DNA from: Beta vulgaris subsp. vulgaris
Taxonomy: Eukaryota; Streptophyta; Magnoliopsida; Caryophyllales; Amaranthaceae
DNA: 64,000 nucleotides
Assembly (NCBI RefSeq): GCF_026745355.1
Contig: NC_079210.1
Location: forward strand, 16,414,922 to 16,478,921
Direction: 5' to 3'
Shown here: one piece after another, positions 23,407 through 35,147 of the stretch
Layout of the letters: each line of letters opens with the position of its first letter
How positions within the stretch are numbered: the first letter of the stretch is position 1
The notes under the pieces: model-generated
Database searches by the model: none
Told to the model about the DNA's origin: nothing
Seen by the model: only the letters and a program-made list of their open reading frames with translations
Program-made: the position numbers and the translations under genes

Positions 23407-25122
23407 CAATTTGGCATAAACTTGCTTCATCCCTACCAACTGAAGAAAAGCAGCGGATCATTGAATTCCTACAAGAAAATATAAGTTGTTTCGCATGGAG
23501 CCATGAAGATATGGTAGGCATTGAACATGACATCATCACTCATAAGCTTGAACGATGACCCCAACTCAAAGTCTATCAAGCAAAAAAGGAGGAAGTTCGC
23601 GCCAGAAAAAATTTAATATTAATGAAGAAGTAGAGAAGCTACTGAAAGCTGGGAAGATCAGAGAAGTCAAGTACCCAGATTGGCTAGCTAATATGGTGGT
23701 CGTAGGCAAGAAAAATGGCAAGTGGCGAGTGTGTATTGATTTCAACGATCTCAACAAGGCGTGCCCAAAGGACCCCTTCCCACTGCCGCACATCGATGCA
23801 TTGGTAGACGCCACAGTTGGACATGAGAGATTAACTTTCCTAGACGCATATTCTGGTTATAACCAATACTCATGAACCCGACGGATCAAGAAAAGACGGT
23901 ATTCATGACTGAAAGAGGTATTTATTGCTACAAGGTGATGCCTTTTGGATTGAAGAACACAGGTGCCACCTACCAGCGGTTAGTTAACAAAATGTTCGAG
24001 AAGCAGCTGGGAGATACGATGGAAGTCTACATAGATGACATGCTGGTCAAAACAAAGCAAGCTGAAGATCACGTTGCTCATCTGCATGATACTTTCGAAG
24101 TTCAAAAAAGGTATGGGATGAAGCTTAACCCTAGTAAGTGTTCCATTGGAGTCCCTTTAGGAAAATTTCGGGGTACATAGTTACCCAACGAGGCATAGAA
24201 GCTAGTCCCAGCCAAGTGCAAGCATTGATCAATATCCAATCACCCGGAACTTAAAGGAAGTCCAGAAGCTAACTGGGAGAGTAGCCGCGCTCAATAGGTT
24301 CATATCCAGATCCTCCGATAATTGCCATCTGTTCTACAACATGCTGAAAAAGATCAAGGGATTTAACTGGACAGCCGAACATGAAGCTGCACTACAAGAT
24401 CTAAAAGCTTGCGTAGTTCTACCTCCTCTGCTTTCGAAGCCAGCTGCAGGCGAGACGCTCCAGCTATATTTAGCCGTCAGCAGCAAGGCGGTAAGTGCAG
24501 TGCTATCTAGGGAAGTAGAAATCAACAACTTTCAGTCTATTACGTAAGTAAATCCTTGCTGGACGCCGAAACCTGGTACACATCACTAGAAAAACTTGTA
24601 CTAGCTTTGTACATGGCATCACGTAAGTTAAGATATTACTTTGAATCTCATCCTATTCATGTCATGACTAACTATCCTATCAAAGTTGTATTAAGGAAGC
24701 AGGAATGCTCAGGGAGAATGGCCAAATGGGCTATATCCCTAAGCGTGCATGACATTAAGTATCTGCGTAGGACAGCTATAAAATCCCAAGCTCTAGCTGA
24801 CTTTTTGGCAGACTTTAGTCCTGACCTAACAGCTGCAGCTGAAGAGGAAGTGCGTCACATTAATCAAGTGGGTAAGTCCGGATCCCAGCAGCTGTATGTG
24901 GATGTATCCTCGAATTTCAGAGGAGCTGACCTAGGTGTAGTAATAAAGTCGCCACAAGGGGACATGATAGTACGCGCTATCTGTTGTGATTTTAAAGCTA
25001 CCAACAATGAGGCAGAGTATGAAGCCTTAATTGCAGGCATGATATTAGCATGTGATTTAAAAGCTAACAATTTACATGTGTTCAATGATTCGCTATTAAT
25101 AGCTAGCACTGAACACATGTAA
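23407..25122 (+). pseudogene. Ty3/gypsy RT-RNase H fragment (copy 3)
   Basis: Third copy. It carries CAG instead of TAG near 24885, so the RNase H frame stays open from 24556 to 25122 across the point where copies 1 and 2 stop. Private one-base losses near 24170, 24245 and 24521 break the RT and connection parts. The TGA at the FLDAYSGYNQ block is still present, so that lesion predates the triplication. Confidence 0.85.
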
Positions 25123-25974
25123 ACTGTTAGCTTTTAAATCACATGCTAATATCATGCCTGCAATTAAGGCTTCATACCCAGCCTCATTGTTGGTAGCTTT
25201 AAAATCACAACAGATAGCGCGTACTATCATGTTCCCTTGTGGCGACTTTAATACTACACCTAGGCCAGTCCTCTGAAATTCGAGGATCCATCCATACAGC
25301 TGCCAGGATCCGGACTTACCCACTTGATTAATGTGACGCACTTCCTCGTCAGCTGCAACTGCTAGGTCAGGACTAGAGTCTGCCACAAAGTCAGCTAGAG
25401 CTTGGAATTTTATAGCTGTCCTAGGCAGATACTTAATGTCATGCGCGCTTAGGGATGTAGCCCATTTGGCCATTCTCCCTAAGCATTCTGGCTTCCTTAA
25501 TACTGCTTTGATAGGATAGTTAGTCATGACATGAATAGGATGAGATTCAAAGTAATATCTTACTTTACGTGATGTCAGGTACAAAGCTAATACTAGTTTT
25601 TCTAGTGATGTGTACCTGGTTTCGACATCCAGCAAGGATTTACTTACGTAATAGACTGGGAGTTGTTGACTTTCGGCTTCACTAGATAGCACTGCACTTA
25701 CCGCCTTGTTGCTGACGGCTAAATATAGCTAAAGCGTCTGCCTGCAGCTGGATTCGAAAGCAGAGGAGGTTGAGCTAGGTAAGCTTTTAGATCTTGCAGT
25801 GCAGCTTCATGTTCGGTTGTCCAGTTAAATCCCTTGTTCTTTTTCAGCACGTTGTAGAACAGGTGGCATTTATCGGAGGATCTGGATATGAACCTATTGA
25901 GCGCGGTTACTCTCCTCGTTAGCTTCTGGACGTCCCTTATGTTCCGGGGTGATTGGATATGGATCAAGGCTTGG
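24219..25974. repeat. Large inverted repeat (copy 3)
   Basis: Arms 24219-25084 and 25110-25974 around the same 25 bp spacer. Small private indels make the arms slightly less matched than in copies 1 and 2. Confidence 0.85.
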
Positions 25975-26000
25975 TCAAAAGACGTTGTTTCAACAGTCAT
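25110..26000 (-). pseudogene. Inverted RNase H-RT fragment (copy 3)
   Basis: Third copy of the minus-strand arm. It lacks two bases near 25293 relative to the others, which joins the RNase H core to the following FKATNNEAGYEALIAGM block in one 198-codon frame (25096-25692). A one-base loss near 25740 alters the connection end. Confidence 0.8.
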
Positions 26001-26090
26001 GCCTAAAAAATAGGGCGAGATCCGTGGTTGAGGAGAAGATGGAGTTGTTCCTTGATTTTAGGAGATTGTGGCAAGATAGTAGGAGTTAGT

Positions 26091-26286
26091 TGTTAACGGC
26101 TAATTGTAAACAACGTTAAATAGAATGCACTTGTATAAATAGAAGAAAAGGATCTTAGGAGCACACAAGTATTTCAAATCATTTACATTCAAATATTTCC
26201 TTTGCTTTTACAATACTATCTTGGCACAATTCTGTTTATGCCGAATTCATTTAAGTAAAAACCGCTTATAAAGCATCATGCCATGA
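26091..26286 (+). repeat. LTR-like fragment with TATA motif (copy 3)
   Basis: Same 196 bp block as at 4156-4351, in the third array unit. Confidence 0.5.
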
Positions 26287-27748
26287 GAATGAAAGAGGCA
26301 ATCGAAGCAGCAAAATAGTTTTATGTCAATAAACGCAAGGATGTATGAGTTATAACACCACAAAACAATGTAAATGTAAACTAGATGCCATCCACCCTCA
26401 CAGGAAGGCAAATACTCAGTGAAAAAATAAGAAAGTTTCACTGTGATGATGAGCGGAGAGAGGAACAATAACAAGGATAATTTTTTCTTTAGAAGAGTAA
26501 TGAGAGACCAAGATCATAATATGAGGCATAGGAGCAGAGAAGCGTTGAAAACTAGCAGCTATGGATAATAAAAGCTGAGAATTAATGAAACTATAGATGT
26601 AATACAGCATAGAGCTTTTATATGGATCAAACCTCTTCCACTCGGGACTTAAAGAGAGGTACCAACAATAGAAAACCATGTCATAAAGAAAGAGCACTCG
26701 AGACTGAGTGGGCATGAAAACATAATTAAAAAAGGAGATAAAAACAAAACAACTATTAATGTGTAACCTAAAGCAAATAAAAGCTAACAAGATGAGTAAG
26801 ATGAGCAACTGAGCATCGTAGGTTGACCAATATCGAAGCATTGTGGCTATGAATAGGTAATTTTTAACAATTAATGAAGTAGGATGAGTTATTGGAATCC
26901 ATCCATACATATTTGGACGCAGAAGATAATAGCAATTAATCGATAGAGGTTTGGATCTTTACGAGAAATTCATAGCAAAAAAAATAGGAATATGTTGAGG
27001 AGAGTTTACAATCTCCGATAGAGAATGGTGCTAGGTCATACCAAAACCAAATAAAGGTCTGAACATAAAATGTAGACCATAACCAAAATATAAAACTTAA
27101 GAGTAGACACTTGTTAACAAAATTATAGGATGAGATAAAGACTTAGGCTGATGCAGAATGAGATTAGAATAAGTCGAAATAGTGGTTACAGTAGAATTAG
27201 ATAAATCCATAGCAAACTGGAGCATAGTAAATGAAGAACTCCTGGTTCTACTAATTACGAAGAAAACCAATATAGAACAGTACCCAAACAAACAAAAAAC
27301 TAAGAGAAGACTTACCTGGGAGAAGGCACAGAGGTGGTTGCGGACACCCTAGTGAATTTGTAGATCGGGATCCATCAGAACTGCCCAAGCGATGATGCAG
27401 CTGCACTGAGTCGGAACAGTGGCCTGAACGAATTTTGAGGAGAGGCGGTGGAGGATGATGACGAGGGGGCGGTGGTAAGGGTTGTTCTTGAAGGTGATTT
27501 GGAGCCAAAAGCCCAAAATAATGGATTACAAAGAGCAGGGCCATTCCTGATCATTATTGGGCCCAGGGCAAAATAAGAAAAAGGCCCCCTAATGCATAAT
27601 AGATTTATGAGAATATGCATGTTTATGCATAATAGATTTATTAGAATATGCATGTTTATAGGATAAAAACTATTTGAGAATCGACTAATTCATGTTTATC
27701 AAGTATCAACAACTATTTTTATTTATATATGATTAATTATATCTAATA

Positions 27749-27998
27749 TTCACTCCGTCCTAAAAATATTTGTATATTTATTAGTTCACGTAATGTAAGA
27801 AATAAGTTCTAGTGTGCTTATCAATTGTTATTTTTATTAAAAAAAATAGATGTATGTGATAAGAGTTGGTGGGTATCTTTTATTGAAAATGAGAGAAATC
27901 ACATAATAATAGTGGGACCATGTCAAAAATAAAAGTTTGTAAAATTGAAATGGAAAAAAAAAAAACAAAGTGCTCATATTATTGTGGGACGGATGAAG
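27749..27998. mobile_element. Stowaway-like MITE (copy 3)
   Basis: Same element as at 5779-6027 with both termini and the TA flanks present. Confidence 0.7.
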
Positions 27999-29428
27999 TA
28001 GCCTTCTATAAAGTATATAAACTAATAACTTGACAAGTAAAATCAAAAATATAAAATATATTTTATCACCCAACACCTATAAAGAATATTATGAATCTAA
28101 GTATTGACTTTAGGTTGTATACATTTTTTTTAGAATAATTTACAATTTCAAAGTATATAAGATATAAAATCATACTGACTAAAAAAATAATATAATATAA
28201 TATAGTGATAAAAAAGAAATGAAGAAATAAGTTGAAAAAATAGTGTAAAAAGGAAATATAAAAGAAAATGAAAATAACAACTACCAAAGGAGAACATCAT
28301 TGCCAATTGTATAAAGAAAAAGAAAAAGCAGAAGAAAACAAAAAGAAAAAGAAAAATTAAGAAAAGGAAACAAACAGATTAACAATTGTAATAAGAGGGG
28401 ATCCGAATAACCGAAGTCTTGCACTCTCAACATTCCCTTATAATCAAACAACTACCATCTTTTCAATACAAAACATATGCATAGTTCACGCGGGGTTTAG
28501 TAAACCAATTCCAGATTTATGGGCCTTAGGCCGGCTCCCCGCCTGCCCCGCCCTAGGGCCGGGACTGACAAAGAGGCAAAAAACGACAATTGGATACTCT
28601 ATTAGGAGAGAATAAATTTAGCTTATAGATGAAGAAAGTGGTAAATCAGGGCGGGCGGTCTTTGGATCTGGAGGTTTCTTTCAGCGCTGATATGCCCATA
28701 TCCAATATAGGGCAATAGTTGCCCATATCAGAGGCATATTAGTATTTTCACCAATAAAAGTAAAAAGGAGCTACATAAACGTATGAAAGTAGAAACGTAA
28801 AAAGTAAAATCTGATTGTTTGCTTTGCTACTTCTCTTTGAAAGTAACTTCTAGTTCTTCTCTTTGAAATCAGCTTTTAGTTCTTCTCTTTGAAAGCAGAT
28901 TCTTCTCCTTCTCCTTGGAAGCTACTTCTCCTTGGAAGCTACTTCTCCTTCACATTGTCGGCATTTAAGGTATGTGTTAATTTTATGAAAATTGAAGAAG
29001 TAAACAACTTTGGTTTAGGGCTTTCAGTGTTTTTGTTGAATTTGATTAATTTAAAGTTAAAAGTTAAATGTCAGTAAAAATAATTAGGGCTTTTAGTGTT
29101 ATTGTTGAAATTGGGAATTAGCGCTTAGTGTTTTAGTTGATTTTGATTAATTTAGTGTGCGTTTTGTCGGTAATAGAGTTTGTTGAATTTATTTTGTTTA
29201 GTTTTGTGTTGGCAATATGTTTTAGAGAAAGTATTTGATTAATTTGATGAAGGGTTATATTTTGTGTTGGAATTAGTATCTGCATATTGATTGTAACCAT
29301 TTATACTAATTGAGAAAATATAAAAATATGGGCTTTCAAAAGAATATCAATTGAATTTTGTGTAATTGTTAGTCATAAGATGGAGACTAAATGTTGATTA
29401 ATAAGTAAATGTCGATTGTTTTATAGGT

Positions 29429-32400
29429 ATGAGTGAACGGAACGACGATGATTTGTCAGATGACTACGAGGAGGAAGATGAATGTTTGGATGAGGTAATT
29501 TACAAAATATGTTTATTAGATTAGGATATTCTTCTATGTTTACAAATAAAATGTAATAAGTTCTATGTTATTGGATTAGGATGAAGGTGGATCTAAGAGG
29601 AAGAAGAGGTTGAAAGGTGGTGTGGCTGAAGAGGTAACAATGTTGCTGAATAGATATATGTATCAAAGTTGATGTTGTACTAGTGGGTTTATCGATCCAT
29701 TATTTAATTAAAAGTCTATTCATAACCTACATTTGATTATTTACTCTATAGGTTGATCTAATAATGATGTGATAAAGCAAAGTAATCCTGTATTTTGTTT
29801 ATTTTTCTTCACAAAGAATTAATAGTAATATAACCATAGTGGAACCATACTAGAAGGCATATGTAAACTCCATAATTTATAAGGTATGGAAGTAATATGC
29901 TTAAAAACTATGCACGGGCAGGCTCCTATGCAAACTGGGCAGGTTCCAAGTCAAAGTAACACGAGGATATTTAAATTTACGAGAGATATGTTTAGGGTTA
30001 ATGATATAAGTGAAGGTGGTGCGGTGAGATCACGGGGTGAGGTGTGTAAAACTCAACTACAAAATTGCAAAGGTTCGCATCCTAATGTCAATTATAGGGT
30101 AGAGACATTAGGCAAAGTGTTGGTGGATTTAATGCAATGAAAGTGCAGTGGGTTATAGACATGGGTTTTGGAGGTCTGCTGGAGTTGAAGCGTAGAAGAT
30201 TGTCGCGTTCGTTATGCTATTGGTTGATGACTTGGGTTGACACTGAGAAGAAGGTGTTGATGTTGCCCGGTGGTGTGGATTATCCATTGGACAGGAGTCA
30301 GGTGCATTGGGTTTTAGGCACTCCGCCGAAGCGGGTGCCGAAGGTTGGACGGGATGATGATAGTAAGAGGGCAGTAGCAGAGATAAGGAAGAAGTATGAG
30401 TCGGATGTTGGGATTCCCATGGTGAAAGTACTGGAGAAAGTGGAGGGAGTATGAGATTCTGAAGAGTATGAATTCAAGACTGCCTTCCTTATACTAGTGT
30501 TCTGTGATTTTCTATGTCCTACCACCTGCCGAAGGCTAGAGAGTGATCTAGTTGTTGCTGTGACTCTTGCTATGGATGCAAAGAATTATGATTGGTCGTC
30601 CCTGGTGCTAGAAAAACTTTTAGTACATGCTCGACAGTTTGCGGAAAAGTTTTATAAGCATGGGTATGCAAAGGGTTGTGGAGGCTGCACATACTTTCTC
30701 GCTGTGAGTTGTTAATATTTTGTGTAATAAATTTTCATATAATAAGGTTTTTTTATTTAATATATTGGTAATTTATGAATCTAAACATGGTAATATATTA
30801 TATGAAATGCAGATTTTGTATCTTGATAGGCTGAACCGGCCTCCTACGAAGTGGGGTTTGTTTCCTAGATGTAAGGCATGGTCGTACAAGTTGTTAATTT
30901 GGCAAAATTTGATGGTCAATTTGTTGAAGGAGATTTTGGGAAAATTGGGATAATAACTTATTTGATTATTATTTGGTGTTATTAGTTCTATCTATTTAGC
31001 TATTTGTTTCCTAGGTGTTATTAGTACAAAAATCATGTCGTAGTTGGGCAATGATGGACAGTGCATAGATTTGGCTTATTGAGAGAGACATCCTTTGATG
31101 GTGAGAGACACTATGGGTCCTTGGTCGATGGCGTATGAGGTAATAGGTTTATTGTGATGGTAAAATTATTATATTTAGGCAAAGACATTTATCATCTTAC
31201 TGTACATAATACCTAACTTTATTTTATATATTACATTGTATACTATTCTATTGATGAGTTTTCTAAATGGCATTAGCTTTGTTACTCTTAATACGTAGAA
31301 AACCATCTAACTTCGATAAACCTTTTGAGCAATTTTGCTTACAATATTTGTCTTCATTCTATTCTCAAATATTTGTGCAGATTGCAAGTATAGTCCTTAG
31401 TGGAATGGGTATTGAGATACCTGTGGTGTGCGTGATGGTGAAAATGTAGCCACAGTGTCGACATATGAGGGTGAAGGATATGGTTTACGGTGAAGGGGCC
31501 ATAGGGACAAGCTCAACTCATATCAGCGGAAGATGTTGCGCAGAGGGAATGCAAGGGAGTGTGATGATAATGGCGAGGGAATGGCGAGGAGTGACAGTAA
31601 GCAGGATGATGGGATGGATTTTATGTTTAGGAGGGGGATCAGGAATGCGAGTTTATGGATGAGGGGCAGCAAGAGTAGTTAATTGGTGAGCAGCAATGAG
31701 AGAGTAGTTGTGGGCAGTTTAGGGAGGATGATGAATTTATTGGTGAGCAGGATAGTAATGATGGTGCACAAAACAACGGAGATGGTGAGGGTATGGTGAG
31801 GGTAAGCGTGATGGTGAGGTGGATAACACTAATGGTGAGGGTGAGAGTGGGAACAATGATTGTGAGAAGAAGAATGAGAAGCATGGAGATGGTGAGAAGG
31901 GGAATGAGAAAGATGGGGATGGTGAGCATGGGAATGATGATAATGGAGAGGGTGAGCAGAGGAGATTGAGTTATATGAGTAGGAAACAGTCAGAGAAATC
32001 ACTTACATCAGCTAGTAGCCTAATATAGAAGCTTACCGTTGGCATTGACGGAACTACACATGAAATTGAAACGAGTAGGTACGAGTGGGGCTCTTCTACC
32101 TTTAAGTACCCAGAAGGTGAATGCAAAGTGATTGAAAAGCAAGGTGACAATATGAGTGGGGATGGACTTAATGCTCATAACGTTGACGAGTTGTCTGGAT
32201 GTATGTCAGAAACAACTCTAAGGGTGGAGGAAGTGAAGAAAAGTGGGAGACGGCGTTGTACAAGGCCTAGTGTTAAGTTGAGGGAGGAGAATTTTTAAGT
32301 TGAGATAGTACCGAGGATATATCCCAACTACAGAGCGCGGATAGTACAACTTGTTTCAGAATATGACATGACAAAAATGTAGGTATAATTTTTGTATTTA

Positions 32401-33114
32401 TGCAAATGTGTATTTGAATATGTTGAACATTAGTATGGTAAATTGTGTATTTTGTATATATAGGACGAGTAATAAGGTTTTGGTTAAAGTCGGTGATTTA
32501 ACAGCAAGCATGAGTGACTGTTGTTCAGTTTTAGATTCAAATATAGAAGTATCAGATAATGTAAGTGTAGACTTCTTTTATTGCTTTGTTGGTGCACCAC
32601 AAGTAATATTGTTATTAATGTTGTTATTAATTGATTGGTTAATATGGTATTACTAATATAGTTATTGTATGTGTTATTGTATCGATGTATTAGTACGTTA
32701 GAGTTGTTGCGGTGATGTATACGCAGTTGTGGGTGAAGAAGTTTGTGGATGCAAGTGTGCGATATTTCATGGACCCCACGTTTGGTGTTGGTTTGACTTA
32801 TGTTAGTTCTGTAATGGTTTGACTTATGTTAATAATTGATTACTAAAATAGAAAAAAAAATTATAGTCTACTATTATAGGAGAGGTTGGGGATTCTGATA
32901 CTTGGAATGATGCGCATCGTGTTACAACAAGGTGTGCTGAAGAATTTAGGGGTATTTAGGCAAATAGGTTTTTTGTGGTAAAGTAATATTGTTCTGCATT
33001 TTGATAGAAATTGTAATGAAGTTTGTGGAGCTAAATGGGTGTAATAATTGGGTTTGTTAGTAGTTACTATAGGTATTTGTTCTAGTCTTCGAAGACATGA
33101 ATTGGTGGTGTGTT
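29429..33114 (+). pseudogene. Ulp1-like protease gene, N-terminal and His-motif part, copy 3
   Basis: Third copy, and the only one whose 3' end is preserved (continuing at 33449 after an inserted MITE). Same exons as copy 1. The large exon has a one-base loss near 30118 and the shared TGA at 30452. The GCGGCTYFLA and YLDRLNRPP blocks either side of an intron match plant proteins that carry a Ulp1 domain. The MNWWCVGHV string ends at the MITE boundary. With Asn where the catalytic His should be, and several breaks, an active protease is very unlikely. Confidence 0.65.
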
Positions 33115-33448
33115 GGCCATGTTTAGTTCACTTGAAATTTTCTGATCTGAACTTATCTGATCTGATCTGATCTGAACTGATCTGATTACAAGATCTTATC
33201 TTTTAGATTTTTCTCAATATATAAGAAAAAATATAGTCATGTGGGGTCTTGTTTGATTCGTCTCAATGAGTACTTTATTAATATTTAATTATTATAATTT
33301 TTACTAATATGTAATGAAAGATATAATGATTTTTAAATATAAGCATGATCTGAACTAATCTGATCTGAACTTATTTTTTCTGATATGATCTGATCTGATC
33401 TGATTAGATCTGAAATAAGAAAAAAAAAAAGGTGAACTGAACATAGCC
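33115..33448. mobile_element. 334 bp MITE inside the Ulp1-like gene (complete)
   Basis: Terminal inverted repeats are GGCCATGTTTAGTTCACTT at the left and AAGGTGAACTGAACATAGCC at the right. The interior is rich in GATCTGATCTGA short repeats near both ends. No clear target duplication is visible (GTT on the left, GAT on the right). The GGCC-ATGTT terminus resembles hAT or PIF/Harbinger MITEs; I cannot decide which. It separates the His and Asp motifs of the Ulp1 domain and contains the array breakpoint at 33241. Confidence 0.7.
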
Positions 33449-33989
33449 GATTGACTCCAATCCATCGACAACCGACAACCACCGATTCAACAATAGATAT
33501 AATTGTAAGTTATGTAACTTTTGTCATTAGACTACTTGGCATGAGTGACATAGAGGAAGTGTGGATAATAGATTTGGAATTGTTGTGGTTTAGGCGCTGA
33601 GTGTGGATTTGTTTTTTTCTAAGTTAGATGTGGAAGGGGTTAGTGGAAAGACGACACAATGGCCGAGGAAGTTTGTTTCGATGGGAAGAACAAAGCATAG
33701 TTTTTGCTGTGGGATTCACATGTTGCTTACTATTAAGGGTTGTGCGGCTTGGCTCAAGTTTCAGATAATTATGGTATTTGCTATTTAAGTACTTTATTTT
33801 GTTATTTTATTTTTTTATGGATATTTTTTTTATCTTGTACACTTTAAGTATGACATATAATATATGTAATTGTAGCCGGGAAACCTTGAGGAGGAGAGAA
33901 GTTGGCTATTGACGGAAGATCTACTATGTGAGTTTAACAAAGTGAAGGATGTTGTGAAAGATTTGGTCGATGAAAGATTTGTTAAATGA
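33449..33989 (+). pseudogene. C-terminal end of the Ulp1-like gene (array flank)
   Basis: Single-copy continuation of the Ulp1 domain on the far side of the MITE. VWIIDLELLW (about 33560-33590) fits the strand carrying the catalytic Asp of C48 peptidases. HSFCCGIHMLLTIKG (about 33695-33740) fits the QxxxxDCG nucleophile motif, with Cys kept but the preceding Asp replaced by Cys and the upstream Gln not evident. A last exon after an AG near 33876 encodes PGNLEEERSWLLTEDLL and ends with a stop at 33987-33989. This fixes the original right side of the locus. Confidence 0.55.
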
Positions 33990-34380
33990 TTTGGTGTTGG
34001 GGTCTAGAAATTGGGTTTTGGATAATAGATGTTCTATGTATGTATGATAGACTTAGGTATGTAACTAGAAATTTTATATCACTTGTGGTTGATTACTAAG
34101 TGGTCTAAATTCTGTTTTGTGTATGTGGTTGTTACTAAAGTGGAATTTCAAGGCCCAAATGAAGAACAAAATGCTGGTGGGCTAAAATATATAAATAGTT
34201 AAGTTAGTAGCATCTAAAAAGTTGGGCACATAACCTTGGGACATTGTAACTCAATACGAGTTTATGCAAAAGTTTATTACAAAATGCATAATAGATTCCA
34301 ATACGAGTACAATACTATATTACAAAAATTTATTACATGATGATAACACTAGTAAATATACTAGTAAATACGGATTGTTT
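33990..34380. other. Spacer without a recognised gene
   Basis: AT-rich sequence between two pseudogenes. It contains two imperfect copies of a CAATACGAGT...TTATTACA-like segment (about 34253-34280 and 34300-34330). No coding or RNA gene recognised. Confidence 0.4.
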
Positions 34381-35147
34381 GTATGTTGGAAAATAATTCT
34401 AACGTACCTATAGCAAATTCGGCCCTCTTAAGTGGTAGAGTAGAAGATAATACAACACGTGCCTCTCTACGTGTTCTTCCATCCGTATCTCTTTTGTTAG
34501 GAAGATACGAGTGTTCATTAGACCGGTACAATATATACAAAGACTTGGTTGCACCACCCTACCACTTGTTCGTACTTGATGAAAATGACTCATGGAGATT
34601 CCTACTACATCGGTATTCTCATTTGTGATGAGGATAGCTGAGTTGTATCGATTAGCTAATTCAGTAAGAGTAGTATTGACTTTTCGGAGGAAAATACTCC
34701 TCGTTGTTATATCAATACTGCTAAAGTAAGAGCAACATAGGGCCATTATTGAATCGAGTACAACTAAGCATATATGTCGAGTAGTATCTAAGGAAGTATA
34801 CATAAGGGTTTTAAGATTCTATAGGACGATCAACATTTCCTCGGGATTATTAACTTTTTTGACAATAATGTTGTCCAAGGGGTTCTCACCTGAATCATAT
34901 ATTCTGCGACATGCAGTGACTAATGTGTTTGCTCTAGTTGAAGGAAAAGGACCACTAGTGTTTAAGTAGATAGATACACAGTAAAGTCCACCAAGTGTTG
35001 GTGTATACCATGCACACATAACAGCTTACAGGCATAATTGTGTTTTACCGTTGTACTTTCGCCACCAACCTCTGTAATAGAGCCAGTAGCAATGTCGTTG
35101 CTAAGTATTTCGTCAATTGAAGGACAATTTAGTGAAATTTTACGCAT
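34380..35147 (-). pseudogene. XRCC3-like RAD51-paralogue pseudogene, intronless
   Basis: The minus-strand frames, read in sequence, follow the RecA-type core of a RAD51 paralogue, closest by memory to plant XRCC3, a recombination-repair ATPase. In order: SITEVGGESTTVKHN at the Walker A position (normally GESGCGKTQ, so the lysine-threonine is lost), GGLYCVSIYL, NPLDNIIVKKVNNPEEM, the Walker B-like ICLVVLDSIMAL, then ELANRYNSAILITNENTDVV, SGRVVQPSLCIYC and MNTRIFLT. A one-base shift lies near 35000, a TAG near 34819, and another shift near 34480 before VVLSSTLPLKRAEFAI. The pieces abut without introns, suggesting a retrocopy, though no poly-A tail is visible. The N-terminus is missing. Confidence 0.65.

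Larger units (their letters stand above)
22242..33241. repeat. 10.97 kb tandem unit, copy 3
   Basis: Last copy. Its right edge runs without a break into the remaining part of the MITE and the Ulp1-like gene, so it probably represents the ancestral right flank. Copy-specific features are CAG in place of TAG near 24885, an extra 33 bp at 27562-27594, and about ten scattered substitutions. It is the most divergent of the three. Confidence 0.95.

Noticed and set aside
304..33241. The triple unit as a pure assembly artefact
   Set aside because: Copies differ by shared and private substitutions, a 33 bp block and a TAG/CAG change, which a mere repetition of one read set would not give. Collapsed or mis-counted copies remain possible.
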